Shown here: positions 16,231 to 24,518 of the stretch, one piece after another
Position numbering within the stretch: position 1 is the stretch's first letter
How the letters are laid out: the number at the start of each line of letters is the position of its first letter
Notes under the pieces: model-generated
The model's database searches: none
Told to the model about the DNA's origin: nothing
The model's input: the letters and a program-made list of their open reading frames with translations, nothing else
Position numbers and translations under genes: made by a program
Origin: Olavius algarvensis associated proteobacterium Delta 3
GTDB lineage: Bacteria > Desulfobacterota > Desulfobacteria > Desulfobacterales > CAFBRK01
Length of the DNA: 64,000 bases
Direction of reading: 5' to 3'
NCBI GenBank assembly: GCA_903231505.1
Contig: CAFBRK010000039.1
Span: 1 to 64,000 of the forward strand

Positions 16231-17421
16231 ATGATCGGTATCTCCAAACTATACTGTGGCACAGTAGAACCTTCGGATGCGCTGCGCTACGGGCGCCAGT
16301 CATCCCAAATGCCATCCCACCTGCTGCAATTTTCAAAAGACAAGCGGCCGGTCGTGGTTTGGAACATGACCCGTAAATGCAACCTGAAGTGCGTTCACTG
16401 CTACGCCCATGCCCGGGACGAGTCTTCCGAGGATGAAATGAGCACGGAGGACGGACGGCGGCTCATAGAGGATCTGGCCGGTTTCGGCGTGCCGGTGCTG
16501 CTTTTCTCGGGTGGTGAACCGCTGGTGCGAAAAGATCTGCCCGATTTGGCCGCCTATGCCGTGGAAAACGGCATGCGGGCGGTCATCTCCACCAACGGCA
16601 CGCTCATCAGCCGTGAAAAGGCCCGCACGCTGAAGGAAATCGGCCTTTCCTATGTGGGCATCAGCCTCGACGGCATGGAGGATATCAACGACCGGTTTCG
16701 CGGCGTCCGCGGAGCCTTTAAAAAGGCCATGGAAGGCATTGAGAACTGCCAGGCAGCCGGCATCAAGGTCGGTCTCCGGTTCACCATCAACAAGTTCAAT
16801 GTCGACGAGATTCCAAAGGTATTCGATCTGCTCGAAGAGCGGAATATCCCCAGGGTGTGCTTCTATCATCTGGTCTACTCGGGAAGAGGGTCCGAACTGG
16901 TTGAAGAAGATCTGTCCCACGAGGCGTCACGGGAAGCCGTGAATCTGATCATGGACCGCACGCGTGATCTCCACGAACGTGGGAAACCCAAGGAGGTTCT
17001 CACGGTGGACAACCACGCCGACGGCCCGTTTGTGTACATGAGGCTGCAGGATGAAGACCCGGAACGGGCAATGGAAGTGTATGATCTCCTGAAAATGAAC
17101 GAAGGGAACAATTCCGGACGCGGCATCGGCTGCGTGAGCTGGAACGGGGATGTCCATGCCGATCAGTTCTGGCGGCACTACAGTTTCGGGAACGTGCTGG
17201 AACGGCCATTTTCCGAAATCTGGACGGACACGTCGAATCCGCTGCTGAAACAGCTCAAAGACAAAAAAGAATATGTGAAAGGCCGTTGCGCCCAGTGCCG
17301 ATGGCTCAATATTTGTGCGGGCAACTTCAGGGTGCGCGCCGAGGCCGTTACCGGTGATGTCTGGGCCCCTGATCCGGCATGTTATCTGACGGATGAGGAG
17401 ATTGGTATTGCACTAGCTTAG
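16231..17421 (+). CDS. ahbC: 12,18-didecarboxysiroheme deacetylase (radical SAM, AhbC)
   Basis: Third enzyme of the siroheme-dependent heme pathway of sulfate reducers and archaea; it removes the acetate side chains of didecarboxysiroheme to give Fe-coproporphyrin III. 396 aa. The radical SAM cluster CxxxCxxC is TRKCNLKCVHCYAHA (Cys 50, 54, 57), followed by LFSGGEPLVRKDL and VGISLDG. A C-terminal SPASM-like cysteine set is CAQCRWLNICAGN. The N-terminus MIGISKLYCGTVEPSDALRY is characteristic of AhbC rather than NirJ. It lies directly upstream of hemB and ahbD, which supports the assignment; ahbA and ahbB are not in the window. Confidence 0.88.
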   Translation: MIGISKLYCGTVEPSDALRYGRQSSQMPSHLLQFSKDKRPVVVWNMTRKCNLKCVHCYAHARDESSEDEMSTEDGRRLIEDLAGFGVPVLLFSGGEPLVRKDLPDLAAYAVENGMRAVISTNGTLISREKARTLKEIGLSYVGISLDGMEDINDRFRGVRGAFKKAMEGIENCQAAGIKVGLRFTINKFNVDEIPKVFDLLEERNIPRVCFYHLVYSGRGSELVEEDLSHEASREAVNLIMDRTRDLHERGKPKEVLTVDNHADGPFVYMRLQDEDPERAMEVYDLLKMNEGNNSGRGIGCVSWNGDVHADQFWRHYSFGNVLERPFSEIWTDTSNPLLKQLKDKKEYVKGRCAQCRWLNICAGNFRVRAEAVTGDVWAPDPACYLTDEEIGIALA

Positions 17422-17534
17422 CCGGATCGGAAGGATCCGGCGGTATTGGGTACCGGGTATTCGGTATTCGGAATCCTGAATGACTATGAGAATCGAGTTC
17501 GCAGCAAATACCCAATACCCAATACCTAATACCC
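17421..17534. repeat. Inverted GGTATT/AATACC heptamer arms between ahbC and hemB
   Basis: A hairpin GCCGGATC/GATCCGGC (17421-17441) starts on the last base of the ahbC stop codon. It is followed by GGTATTC/GGTATTG units (17442-17475), a 30-nt spacer, then CCAATAC units (17507-17534) in the opposite orientation. The two arms can pair in the transcript between the two heme genes. The right arm ends 9 nt before the hemB ribosome-binding site. Confidence 0.75.
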
Positions 17535-17551
17535 AAGCTTAAGGAGCTTTT

Positions 17552-18526
17552 ATGCTGTTCCCCGACTATCGTCCCAGGAGAATGCGCCAGAACCGGACAT
17601 TTCGCCGGATGATCCGGGAAACGGAACTATTGGCCGCGGACATGATCCTTCCGTTATTCGCGGTCGAGGGCAATGGCATCCGGGAGCCCATTGAATCCAT
17701 GCCGGGACAGTTTCACTATTCCGTTGACCGGATGGCTGAAATCGCCGGCCAGGCGGCACATGCCGGCATACCGGCGGTGATTCTGTTCGGTGTTCCGGAT
17801 CGCAAAGATGCCCTCGGCACCAGGGCCTATGCCGACGATGGTATCGTTCAGAAAGCCACCCGGACGATCAAGGACGCCCATCCGGAGCTTGCCGTCATTA
17901 CCGATGTATGCCTCTGCCAGTATACCGAGCACGGGCACTGCGGCGTTGTCGAGGGGGATATTGTCGACAATGATGCCACCCTCGATCTGTTGGCCCGCAC
18001 GGCCCTGTCCCATGCCCGGGCAGGGGCCGACATGGTTGCCCCTTCGGATATGATGGACGGCCGCGTGACCGAGATCCGGGAGGCCCTGGATGAAAACGGT
18101 TACACGCACACGCCCATCATGGCCTATTCCGCCAAGTATTGCTCGGCGTATTACGGTCCGTTTCGGGATGCCGCGGATTCGGCCCCGAAATTCGGCGACC
18201 GCCGCACCTACCAAATGGACCCGGCAAACGCGATGGAGGCAATCCGTGAGGTCACCCTGGACGTGGAGGAAGGCGCCGACGTCATCATGGTCAAGCCGGC
18301 CCTCGCCTACTTGGACGTCATCTGCAGGGTCAGGGAGGAGTTTGACCTGCCGGTGGCCGCCTACAACGTCAGCGGTGAATACGCTATGATCAAGGCAGCC
18401 GATAAAATGGGTTGGCTCGACGGTTCACGGGTGATGATGGAAACCCTGACCGCCATCAAGCGTGCCGGCGCGGACATGATTTTGACCTATTTTGCCCTCG
18501 AAGCAGCAGACATCCTGAACAAATAA
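17552..18526 (+). CDS. hemB: Porphobilinogen synthase (5-aminolevulinate dehydratase)
   Basis: Condenses two 5-aminolevulinate molecules to porphobilinogen, an early step of all tetrapyrrole synthesis. 324 aa. The two active-site lysines are visible: Lys195 in [14 protein letters not shown] and Lys248 in [11 protein letters not shown]. The three zinc-type cysteines are at 120, 122 and 130 ([13 protein letters not shown]), so the zinc form is expected. AAGGAG ribosome-binding site 5 nt before the ATG. It sits between ahbC and ahbD, linking the early and late ends of heme synthesis. Confidence 0.97.
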   Translation: MLFPDYRPRRMRQNRTFRRMIRETELLAADMILPLFAVEGNGIREPIESMPGQFHYSVDRMAEIAGQAAHAGIPAVILFGVPDRKDALGTRAYADDGIVQKATRTIKDAHPELAVITDVCLCQYTEHGHCGVVEGDIVDNDATLDLLARTALSHARAGADMVAPSDMMDGRVTEIREALDENGYTHTPIMAYSAKYCSAYYGPFRDAADSAPKFGDRRTYQMDPANAMEAIREVTLDVEEGADVIMVKPALAYLDVICRVREEFDLPVAAYNVSGEYAMIKAADKMGWLDGSRVMMETLTAIKRAGADMILTYFALEAADILNK

Positions 18527-18549
18527 GGCGCAATTGAAATTACAATTTC

Positions 18550-18603
18550 ATAACACCAAACACAAATCACAAAACACCAAACACCAAACACCAAACACAA
18601 ATC
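18550..18603. repeat. AAACACC heptamer array ending at the ahbD start
   Basis: About seven 7-nt units (AAACACC, AAACACA, AATCACA) in the 81-nt gap between hemB and ahbD. The last unit ends 4 nt before the ahbD ATG, so the array takes the place of a normal ribosome-binding site. The same family, reverse-complemented, lies at 41342-41374 directly before the GHMP kinase start. Confidence 0.8.
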
Positions 18604-18607
18604 ATTC

Positions 18608-19714
18608 ATGAATCATCACACCCAAAAGGCCGCCGCCGGACGACCCCATTCCAAAAAGGCCCCCAAAAGCGCTGTTCTCCGTTTGGTCGCATGGGAAGTC
18701 ACCCGGAACTGCAACCTGTCTTGCATGCATTGCCGGGCTGCTGCAACAATGGGTCCCTATACCGGTGAACTGGAAACCGACGCATGCCTGAAACTCCTGG
18801 AAGAAATCGCCGAGGTGGGCAGCCCCATCGTGATCCTTACCGGAGGGGAACCACTGTTGAGACCGGATATATTCGACATTGCACGCTACGGCACCCGGAA
18901 GGGCCTCCGGATGGTCATGGCACCCAACGGCACTCTGATTACAGCAGAGATTGCGCGACAACTTGTCGATGCCGGTATCCAGCGCATCAGCATCAGTCTT
19001 GACGGTGCCACCCGGGAAAACCATGACCGGTTCCGCGGCGTAAAGGGCGCCTACGACGGTGCCCTCCGGGGGATTCAGATGGCCAAGGACGTGGGGCTCC
19101 CGTTTCAAATCAACACCACGGTCACCCGCACCAATCTGGAGGAGATTCCGAAGATTCAGGAGCTGGCAATGCAGCTCGGTGCCGTGGCGCACCATATCTT
19201 TTTGCTGGTCCCGACCGGGCGCGGGAAATATATCGTGGACCAGGAGATCACCGCCGAAGAGTACGAGGAAACCCTGAACTGGTTTTACGACCAGCGGGAT
19301 AAGACACCGCTCCAGTTAAAAGCCACCTGCGCCCCCCATTACTACCGCATACTCCGTCAGCGTGCCCGTGAAGACGGTGAAAAAGTGACCTTTGAAACCC
19401 ACGGGCTGGACGCCGTGACACGCGGGTGCCTGGGTGGAACCGGATTCTGTTTCATTTCCCACCGGGGCATCGTGCAGCCTTGCGGTTTCTTGAATGCGGA
19501 AGCCGGCGACGTTACCAAGGAAAAATTCCACGACATCTGGAACAACTCCGAGGTGTTCCGCAATCTGAGAAGCTTCGATGACCTCGGGGGAAAGTGCGGC
19601 GCCTGCGAGTACCGGCGGGTGTGTGGTGGATGTCGTGCCCGGGCCTACGAAGCCACCGGCGACTACATGGCTGAAGAACCGCTGTGCTCCTATCAGCCGG
19701 CCGGCTGTCGATAG
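18608..19714 (+). CDS. ahbD: Heme synthase AhbD (Fe-coproporphyrin III decarboxylase, radical SAM)
   Basis: Last enzyme of the siroheme-dependent heme route: oxidative decarboxylation of two propionates of Fe-coproporphyrin III to the vinyl groups of heme b. 368 aa. Radical SAM motif VTRNCNLSCMHCRAAA (Cys 35, 39, 42), then ILTGGEPLLRPDIF, ISISLDGA and a C-terminal SPASM-type motif CGACEYRRVCGGCRARAYEATGD-like (cysteines in CxxCx5CxxC). The start ATG at 18608 has no Shine-Dalgarno because a heptamer array fills the gap; the first 25 residues are basic and poorly conserved-looking, so a later start is conceivable. Same strand and order as ahbC and hemB. Confidence 0.88.
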   Translation: MNHHTQKAAAGRPHSKKAPKSAVLRLVAWEVTRNCNLSCMHCRAAATMGPYTGELETDACLKLLEEIAEVGSPIVILTGGEPLLRPDIFDIARYGTRKGLRMVMAPNGTLITAEIARQLVDAGIQRISISLDGATRENHDRFRGVKGAYDGALRGIQMAKDVGLPFQINTTVTRTNLEEIPKIQELAMQLGAVAHHIFLLVPTGRGKYIVDQEITAEEYEETLNWFYDQRDKTPLQLKATCAPHYYRILRQRAREDGEKVTFETHGLDAVTRGCLGGTGFCFISHRGIVQPCGFLNAEAGDVTKEKFHDIWNNSEVFRNLRSFDDLGGKCGACEYRRVCGGCRARAYEATGDYMAEEPLCSYQPAGCR

Positions 19715-20275
19715 ATTTAGATATTGGGTATTTGGGATTGGGTATTCGGAATACGGTTTGCCGGTTTGGCCGTGGGCCCGTTGGCCCGTTTGCCGGTTTG
19801 GCCGGTTTGCCGGTTGTTCCAGGATGCAAGATGCAAGATTCAGGACCCAGGATTGGTCTCTTACCTCTATCCTACCAGCTGTTACCTAAATTATGAAGAA
19901 CCACACAAAGGCGGGCAAGCCCTATGCCTTGAGCCGTAAGCCCTGAGCCGTTCTGTATCTTTCAACTTTCAGCTTTGAGCTTTCAGCCCATCCAGAATCC
20001 AGAATCCAGCTCTCCAAATCTCCTAACCCCTTTTTTCTCTGAGAACTCTGCGAGCTCTGTGAGATCCTTTTATCCCTGAAACCTGAAACCCGACACCTGT
20101 CCTCTGACCCGCCAAAGGCGGGCAAGCCCTAAGCCTTGAGCCTTGAGCCTTGAGCCTTAAGCCCTGAGCCTCTCTATATCTTTCAACTTTCAGCTTTGAG
20201 CTTTCAGCCCATCGATTATCAAGCATCCAGTATCCAGCCCTCCCCATACGGGCCAGCATCCAGCTCCCCTTTCTA
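19715..20275. repeat. 560-nt composite short-unit repeat region between ahbD and the CBS gene
   Basis: The longest array region in the window. In order: GGTATTC units (19726-19752), GTTTGCCG/GTTTGGCC octamers (19757-19815), a GGATGCAAGATGCAAGATTC joint (to 19853), a GGCGGGCAAGCCCT palindrome half (19908-19921), CCTTGAG/CCGTAAG heptamers (19925-19948) and TTTCAGC/TTTGAGC heptamers (19965-19990). Then CAGAATC units (19990-20010), the CTCTGAG-CCTGAAA block (20031-20106), a second palindrome, CCTTGAG x4 (20130-20172), TTTCAGC again (20180-20210) and CAGTATC units (20222-20262). No gene is present. Confidence 0.88.
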
Positions 20276-20346
20276 CCCATATCTTGTGAAAACGTGATCC
20301 GCCTGTTATAGATGGATTATTGCCTATCCAAGGAACAGGAGACGTC

Positions 20347-20952
20347 ATGAAGATCAGAGATTTGATGATCGAAGAGTGCCTGACGATCACCGAAAGGGCG
20401 TCTATTCAGGAGGCTCTGGAGATAATGAAAGTCAACTCGATCCGTCACTTGCCGGTGGTTTCCGAGAATAACCGCCTGGTCGGTTTCCTAACCCTGGCGG
20501 ATCTCAGAGCCGGGTTGATGCCGTCCATGATCAGCCAGGTGACCCTCGCCGATCTGATCATCCGGGACCCGATTACCGTTCAGCCCGACGACAACATCGA
20601 AGTTGCGGCCCAACTCATCTACAATCATAAGATCGGGGGCCTGCCGGTGGTGGAACATGGCCGTGTGGTCGGTATTCTGACCGAATCGGACATCCTGCGC
20701 GCCTTTATCGACATGATGGGCATCCTCACGTCCACCTCCCGGGTCGATGTGGTCATGGACAATTCCCCCGACGCGTTGAACAAGGCACTTCGCATCATCA
20801 GCGACTGTGGCGGCGATATTATCAACGTGGGCACGTCCGGCCAAAGAGCCGCCAATAAGACGTATTGCTTCCGTTTGTCTTCCTGCGAGACAGACCGCAT
20901 CCGAAAGGCTCTGGAACACGAAGGGTTTTCGGTGGCGGCCGCGATGGATTGA
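20347..20952 (+). CDS. Two-CBS plus ACT-like domain protein (AcuB-like)
   Basis: 201 aa from the ATG at 20347, with GGAACAGGAGAC upstream. The first CBS motif (about 1-60) reads MKIRDLMIEECLTI ... IRHLPVVSENNRLVGFLTLADL. The second (about 65-125) reads IRDPITVQPDDN ... IGGLPVVEHGRVVGILTESDIL. The C-terminal third (about 130-200) looks like an ACT domain (ALRIISDCGGDIINVGTSG). Such proteins bind adenine nucleotides or amino acids and act as cytosolic sensors; AcuB is the closest named match, but its acetoin role should not be assumed. It stands alone between repeats and a convergent small gene. Confidence 0.8.
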   Translation: MKIRDLMIEECLTITERASIQEALEIMKVNSIRHLPVVSENNRLVGFLTLADLRAGLMPSMISQVTLADLIIRDPITVQPDDNIEVAAQLIYNHKIGGLPVVEHGRVVGILTESDILRAFIDMMGILTSTSRVDVVMDNSPDALNKALRIISDCGGDIINVGTSGQRAANKTYCFRLSSCETDRIRKALEHEGFSVAAAMD

Positions 20953-21057
20953 TCGCGCCGGCCTCCGGCTGATGCAACAACCCGGCAGAGATCCGACCCG
21001 GCCCCAAATGTGAACACGCGCGAAGCTGGAAAAGCGTGCCGCACTTTTTTTACTCCC

Positions 21058-21309
21058 TTAATACTGCCGATCCGTCTTTGAAGGGGTCCGGTCTTGCGCA
21101 GGGTCGGCCACGGGACGTCTGGAGGCTGAAGAGGTTGTGCCGGGCGTTATTTGCCATCCGCTTCGGATGGCAAATTTAATAAACTTCTTTTCCGCCGCCT
21201 CAAAGTCATTCTTACTGTAGAAACCGGTGTTTTCCTCGATACGAAACTGCTTCCGATAGCGGGAAACAAGCATTTTAATGCCCAGGTCTCCCTTTTGCTG
21301 AGTGGTCAT
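21058..21309 (-). CDS. Hypothetical small basic protein (83 aa)
   Basis: Not recognised. ATG at 21309 with ATGGAG 9 nt upstream. The first 50 residues (MTTQQKGDLGIKMLVSRYRK and FYSKNDFEAAEKKFIKFAIR) look like a compact basic helical protein. The last 33 residues are Ser/Pro/Arg-rich and unstructured-looking. The change occurs at a perfect 12-bp palindrome (21149-21175) encoded in the frame, so the original gene may have ended earlier and been extended by a sequence change. Confidence 0.5.
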   Translation of the reverse strand: MTTQQKGDLGIKMLVSRYRKQFRIEENTGFYSKNDFEAAEKKFIKFAIRSGWQITPGTTSSASRRPVADPAQDRTPSKTDRQY

Positions 21310-21341
21310 GGGTGGGCTCCATCATGATTCGGTTCGAGGTC

Positions 21342-21500
21342 AAATAGCATCGTGCAACAATGTCTGAAACTCGGCGATGTCGCTCAGCGGGCGAAAGATA
21401 TGCTTCAGCGGTACAATTGAAATACCGCACGTTCATGTTCATCAGGATGTTGTTCCGCGCCGCCCCGCTGAGAGGGATTTCCGTTTCGCTCCAACAAGCA
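21342..21500. repeat. Dispersed palindromic repeat, copy D with extension
   Basis: GCATCGTGCAAC ... TGAAACTCGGCGATGTCGCT at 21347-21383 matches copies B and C. It continues CAGCGGGCGAAAG and, about 75 nt on, an inverted CCCGCTGAG followed by GGGATTTCCGTTTCGCTCCAA, which resembles 2449-2470 after copy A. It lies upstream of the 83-aa gene. I see no gene between 21310 and 21780. Confidence 0.6.
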
Positions 21501-21712
21501 GCGGGAAATAACAAAGGTCACCGCAGGGTCATTGAGTGTACTTGCAAAAAATACACCAGCTCAGAGTATTTATATTTTGTACTTAATTCCAATATATTAC
21601 GGTACGAATCGACCAGATCCGCAATAACCGGAAACCACAAAAATGTGTTTTGGGGACAGTTTTGCAGGATTGAACCCTGGAGAGGGAGGGCTGGGGGGCC
21701 TGTTGAAACGAG

Positions 21713-21741
21713 ATCGGGACCGGATCTGGTCCGGTCCCGAT
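21713..21741 (-). terminator. Strong hairpin after the 107-aa zinc protein gene
   Basis: ATCGGGACCGGA (21713-21724) pairs perfectly with TCCGGTCCCGAT (21730-21741) around a 5-nt loop. On the minus strand it lies 40-68 nt past the stop of the 107-aa gene and is followed by CTCGTTTC, a weak T tract. Confidence 0.6.
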
Positions 21742-21780
21742 GTCCTGAGGCATGTCCTTACCGTGTTTGCTGCCGGACTG

Positions 21781-22104
21781 TTAATCCAACACTTCCATAA
21801 GCTTTCCGCAACATGGCGGGATTCTGTCACCGGGGTTTAATTTTGCGTATTTGTTGCATGTATAACAGACGCAAGTGGACTCGTTCTCCACATAGACGGC
21901 GGGATATTCGTCGGCACCCTGGGCCCCTTCGATGGCAAACCGGGCCATGTTGTCATCCCTCGGCACATACGCGCCCACCGGAACCATTTTCTTGTTGAAC
22001 CGGGCACAGTCGACCATCAGCCGCCACAGTGCTTCCAGCTTCGCGGTCTCCGCATCGTTGTCCGGTGTGAATTCAACCAGGTTCTTCTGAATGTTGATCT
22101 GCAT
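21781..22104 (-). CDS. Conserved-looking small protein with a C-terminal cysteine cluster (107 aa)
   Basis: Not recognised by name. ATG at 22104 with an excellent AAGGAGGGGAACGGT ribosome-binding site. The product has an N-terminal helical part (ETAKLEALWRLMVDCARFNK) and a middle containing VPVGAYVPRDDNMARFAIEG. Its C-terminus has cysteines in TCVCYTCNKYAKLNPGD and PPCCGK, which could bind zinc or iron. It follows PPi-phosphofructokinase by 74 nt on the same strand. Confidence 0.7.
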   Translation of the reverse strand: MQINIQKNLVEFTPDNDAETAKLEALWRLMVDCARFNKKMVPVGAYVPRDDNMARFAIEGAQGADEYPAVYVENESTCVCYTCNKYAKLNPGDRIPPCCGKLMEVLD

Positions 22105-22161
22105 ACCGTTCCCCTCCTTTTACATGTGGTTAATCCGGATACGTCACCATAAACGCTTGCA

Positions 22162-22186
22162 CGGAATGATCGGGTCCGTCATTCCG
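22162..22186 (-). terminator. Hairpin overlapping the end of pfp
   Basis: CGGAATGA (22162-22169) and TCATTCCG (22179-22186) are inverted around a 9-nt loop, overlapping the pfp stop codon. There is no T tract, so it may only attenuate or protect the 3' end. Confidence 0.4.
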
Positions 22187-24269
22187 ATGTACTGTCCAGG
22201 GCATTCAGCATCAGGGTGATGGGACGATCTTCTTCGGTTTTGCCCGTGAACCGGATCGGTCCGGGGCGGCGATAATGATCCTCGCCCGGTGTCGCGGCCA
22301 GCCATTTCTCCCGCAGGGCTTCGGACACCCGGAATGCCATGGAATTGCAATCGACGACACTCCGCTCGATCACCAGGGCAAGCCTCCCTTTTCGCTCCTC
22401 CAAATGCATCAAGGGCCCGATGGGGATACCGATGGGTTCCCAGGTCGAAAAATCGTGCTCCAGATTTTTAATGGCCGCCATTTGCCCGGTGGCGCCGTTT
22501 GCAATGAGAGAAAACACGGTGAGGCCAAGATTGTAGGTGTAATTGCAGTCGAACTGCGTTGGATCCGCGCCACGGCCGTCGTACCCGTAGAAGTGGATCT
22601 GGGTCTTGAACTTCGGCTGCGATTTCTGAAAAATCTTGTCCACCGGCTCCGGGAGCGGCTTCTCTTTTCCGATCAGGCCCTCTTGAATCAGACACTGGCT
22701 GCATGTCTTGATCGAAAATATCTCGGGTTTCATGAGCAGAAATTCTTCGCCGTCATACTTCCTGAACAGGGCTTTTGCATACTTCACCGGATCCAGGCCG
22801 CCCTGTGTCATGGTCTTTATATAGTACTCCTTTGCAATGCCGACGGTGTACTCTCCCTGCTCATGGAGAATACCGAGATAGTCTGTGACGAGACCCATGA
22901 GAACCTTTTCGGTCTGCACCTGGGAGAATTGAAAGTTCCCGTGGGCATCCCGTTCGGTCAGCAGGCCCTCTTGGAAGAATGCCGGTATATCGTTGAACAA
23001 ATCGTCATCCCGGGTATTCCAGACCGAGAAGGTGTCGTCTTCGCGGCTGCGCCGGCCCAGACGGCGCAGGTACTCCAGCTTTTCTTCCAGCGAGAGAAAG
23101 TCGCTGTGGAAATCGGTATCGTGGGTCCGGTTGTAGTCGGCGATGATCGTGTTGAGTTTGATGATAAAGACCTGGATCTCGTTGATGAATTCGAGAACCC
23201 CCTCGGGAATGACGATCACCCCGTAGTTTTTACCCACCGCCGCCCGGCGAACGATGGCATCGCAGATGACCCGGGACAGGTGCCGGAGCGTCATGCCATA
23301 GGCGGTGTAGTCTACGCTGCCGGTTTTCTCGGCCTGCTCGATCCGTCTGGTGTCGACATAGTCGGCCAGGTCTTCACCGATCAGCGTAAGATTCACGTGT
23401 GTTTGCAGGGCGACCTCCAGGGCGAGATGACTGGCCACACGTCCCATGACTTTGCAGATGTGCCAATATTTGACATCCGAACTGCTGTCCGTGCAGAGAT
23501 TGGCAATCTCGACGGCAAAGGCCCGGGCCGCCGTATGGAATCCAAAGGACATGGCGCAGAGTATGTTTCCATCGGCATCCCGAACCTGGATATCGCCATC
23601 GATGGTCTTGGGCACGCTGATCACCTGGATGCCGTCGTCGTAGAGTTCCTGGGCCAGGAACGCTGCGTTGGTGTTGGAATCGTCACCGCCGACAATGACT
23701 AGAGCGTTGAGGCCGAGATCGAGACAGGTCTTTCGGGAAAGGGCCATCTTGAATGGCGTGTCGATCTTCGTCCTTCCGGTCTTGATCATGGTAAATCCGC
23801 CCAGGTTTCGATAGGCGGCCACGATCTTCTCGGTCAGCTCCACCGCCTCGTTTTCGATGATCCCGTCCGGCCCGAGCAGGAACCCGAAAACCCGGTTGCC
23901 GGGATTGGCTTTTTTGGCAGCATCGAAAAGCCCGGCAATGACATTGTGACCGCCGGGCGCCGGTCCCCCGGAGAAAACGATGCCGATGTTCCGTGGCGTT
24001 TCATATTCCGCGCGGAAGGCATCCTCGGCCACCTCCACCCCGACGACCCGCTGTACGCGATTGTCGATGATCTTCGGTAGCTGCCGACGGGATTCGGGGT
24101 CAATCTCGAACCGGTAGGTATCGATTTCTTCCAGGGTGGTGTAGTCATGAGAAAAAACGCTGCACGTGGCCGGCCGGTAGGCACGGCGATCCATCAGTTC
24201 CGCGTTGACGTTGCTGGTTACATCACGAACCAGGGGGTGATCGACTAGCGATGTGTCGGGGGCGGCCAT
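22179..24269 (-). CDS. Pyrophosphate-dependent phosphofructokinase, long form
   Basis: Reversibly phosphorylates fructose 6-phosphate with PPi, in glycolysis or gluconeogenesis. 696 aa from the ATG at 24269, which has CTGGAGGATACC in front; the frame is open further upstream but without family resemblance. The N-terminal P-loop-like FSGGPAPGGHN and the donor-site signature GGDDSNTNA (an Asp where ATP enzymes have Gly) indicate PPi use. The catalytic PKTIDGDI and the substrate-binding MGR (CKVMGRVASHLAL) follow. It is longer than the usual 400-550 aa PPi enzymes because of a large C-terminal region. It probably shares a transcript with the 107-aa cysteine protein. Confidence 0.88.
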   Translation of the reverse strand: MAAPDTSLVDHPLVRDVTSNVNAELMDRRAYRPATCSVFSHDYTTLEEIDTYRFEIDPESRRQLPKIIDNRVQRVVGVEVAEDAFRAEYETPRNIGIVFSGGPAPGGHNVIAGLFDAAKKANPGNRVFGFLLGPDGIIENEAVELTEKIVAAYRNLGGFTMIKTGRTKIDTPFKMALSRKTCLDLGLNALVIVGGDDSNTNAAFLAQELYDDGIQVISVPKTIDGDIQVRDADGNILCAMSFGFHTAARAFAVEIANLCTDSSSDVKYWHICKVMGRVASHLALEVALQTHVNLTLIGEDLADYVDTRRIEQAEKTGSVDYTAYGMTLRHLSRVICDAIVRRAAVGKNYGVIVIPEGVLEFINEIQVFIIKLNTIIADYNRTHDTDFHSDFLSLEEKLEYLRRLGRRSREDDTFSVWNTRDDDLFNDIPAFFQEGLLTERDAHGNFQFSQVQTEKVLMGLVTDYLGILHEQGEYTVGIAKEYYIKTMTQGGLDPVKYAKALFRKYDGEEFLLMKPEIFSIKTCSQCLIQEGLIGKEKPLPEPVDKIFQKSQPKFKTQIHFYGYDGRGADPTQFDCNYTYNLGLTVFSLIANGATGQMAAIKNLEHDFSTWEPIGIPIGPLMHLEERKGRLALVIERSVVDCNSMAFRVSEALREKWLAATPGEDHYRRPGPIRFTGKTEEDRPITLMLNALDSTSE

Positions 24270-24425
24270 GGTATCCTCCAGGTGTCCGAAGTAGGTATCC
24301 GAATCGTGCGCCACGCATTTTTGTATAGCGTGGCCTTTTACAAGTTGCAACCCGGAAACGGGGCGCGGTTTACTCCAGGATGCCCCGTTGCACGGATGCG
24401 TCATCCGTTACCCCTGCCTTTTCAC

Positions 24426-24454
24426 TTGACCCTGCTGTGGCGATACTTTATGGT
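24426..24454 (+). promoter_or_regulatory. Candidate promoter of the zinc-ribbon / ABC transporter unit
   Basis: TTGACC (24426-24431), 17-nt spacer, TATGGT (24449-24454). Predicted start is about 58 nt before the small zinc-ribbon gene. Confidence 0.45.
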
Positions 24455-24518
24455 CGCATAGACTCCGCGGAACATCGAAGCACCTCCCTATCACCCTGGA
24501 TATTCGGAGTTTTCTGCC

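Noticed and set aside
22275..23702. 475-codon plus-strand frame opposite PPi-phosphofructokinase
   Set aside because: Antisense shadow of a gene with clear catalytic motifs; composition (many His, Gly, Asp, Val) is typical of reverse-frame readings.
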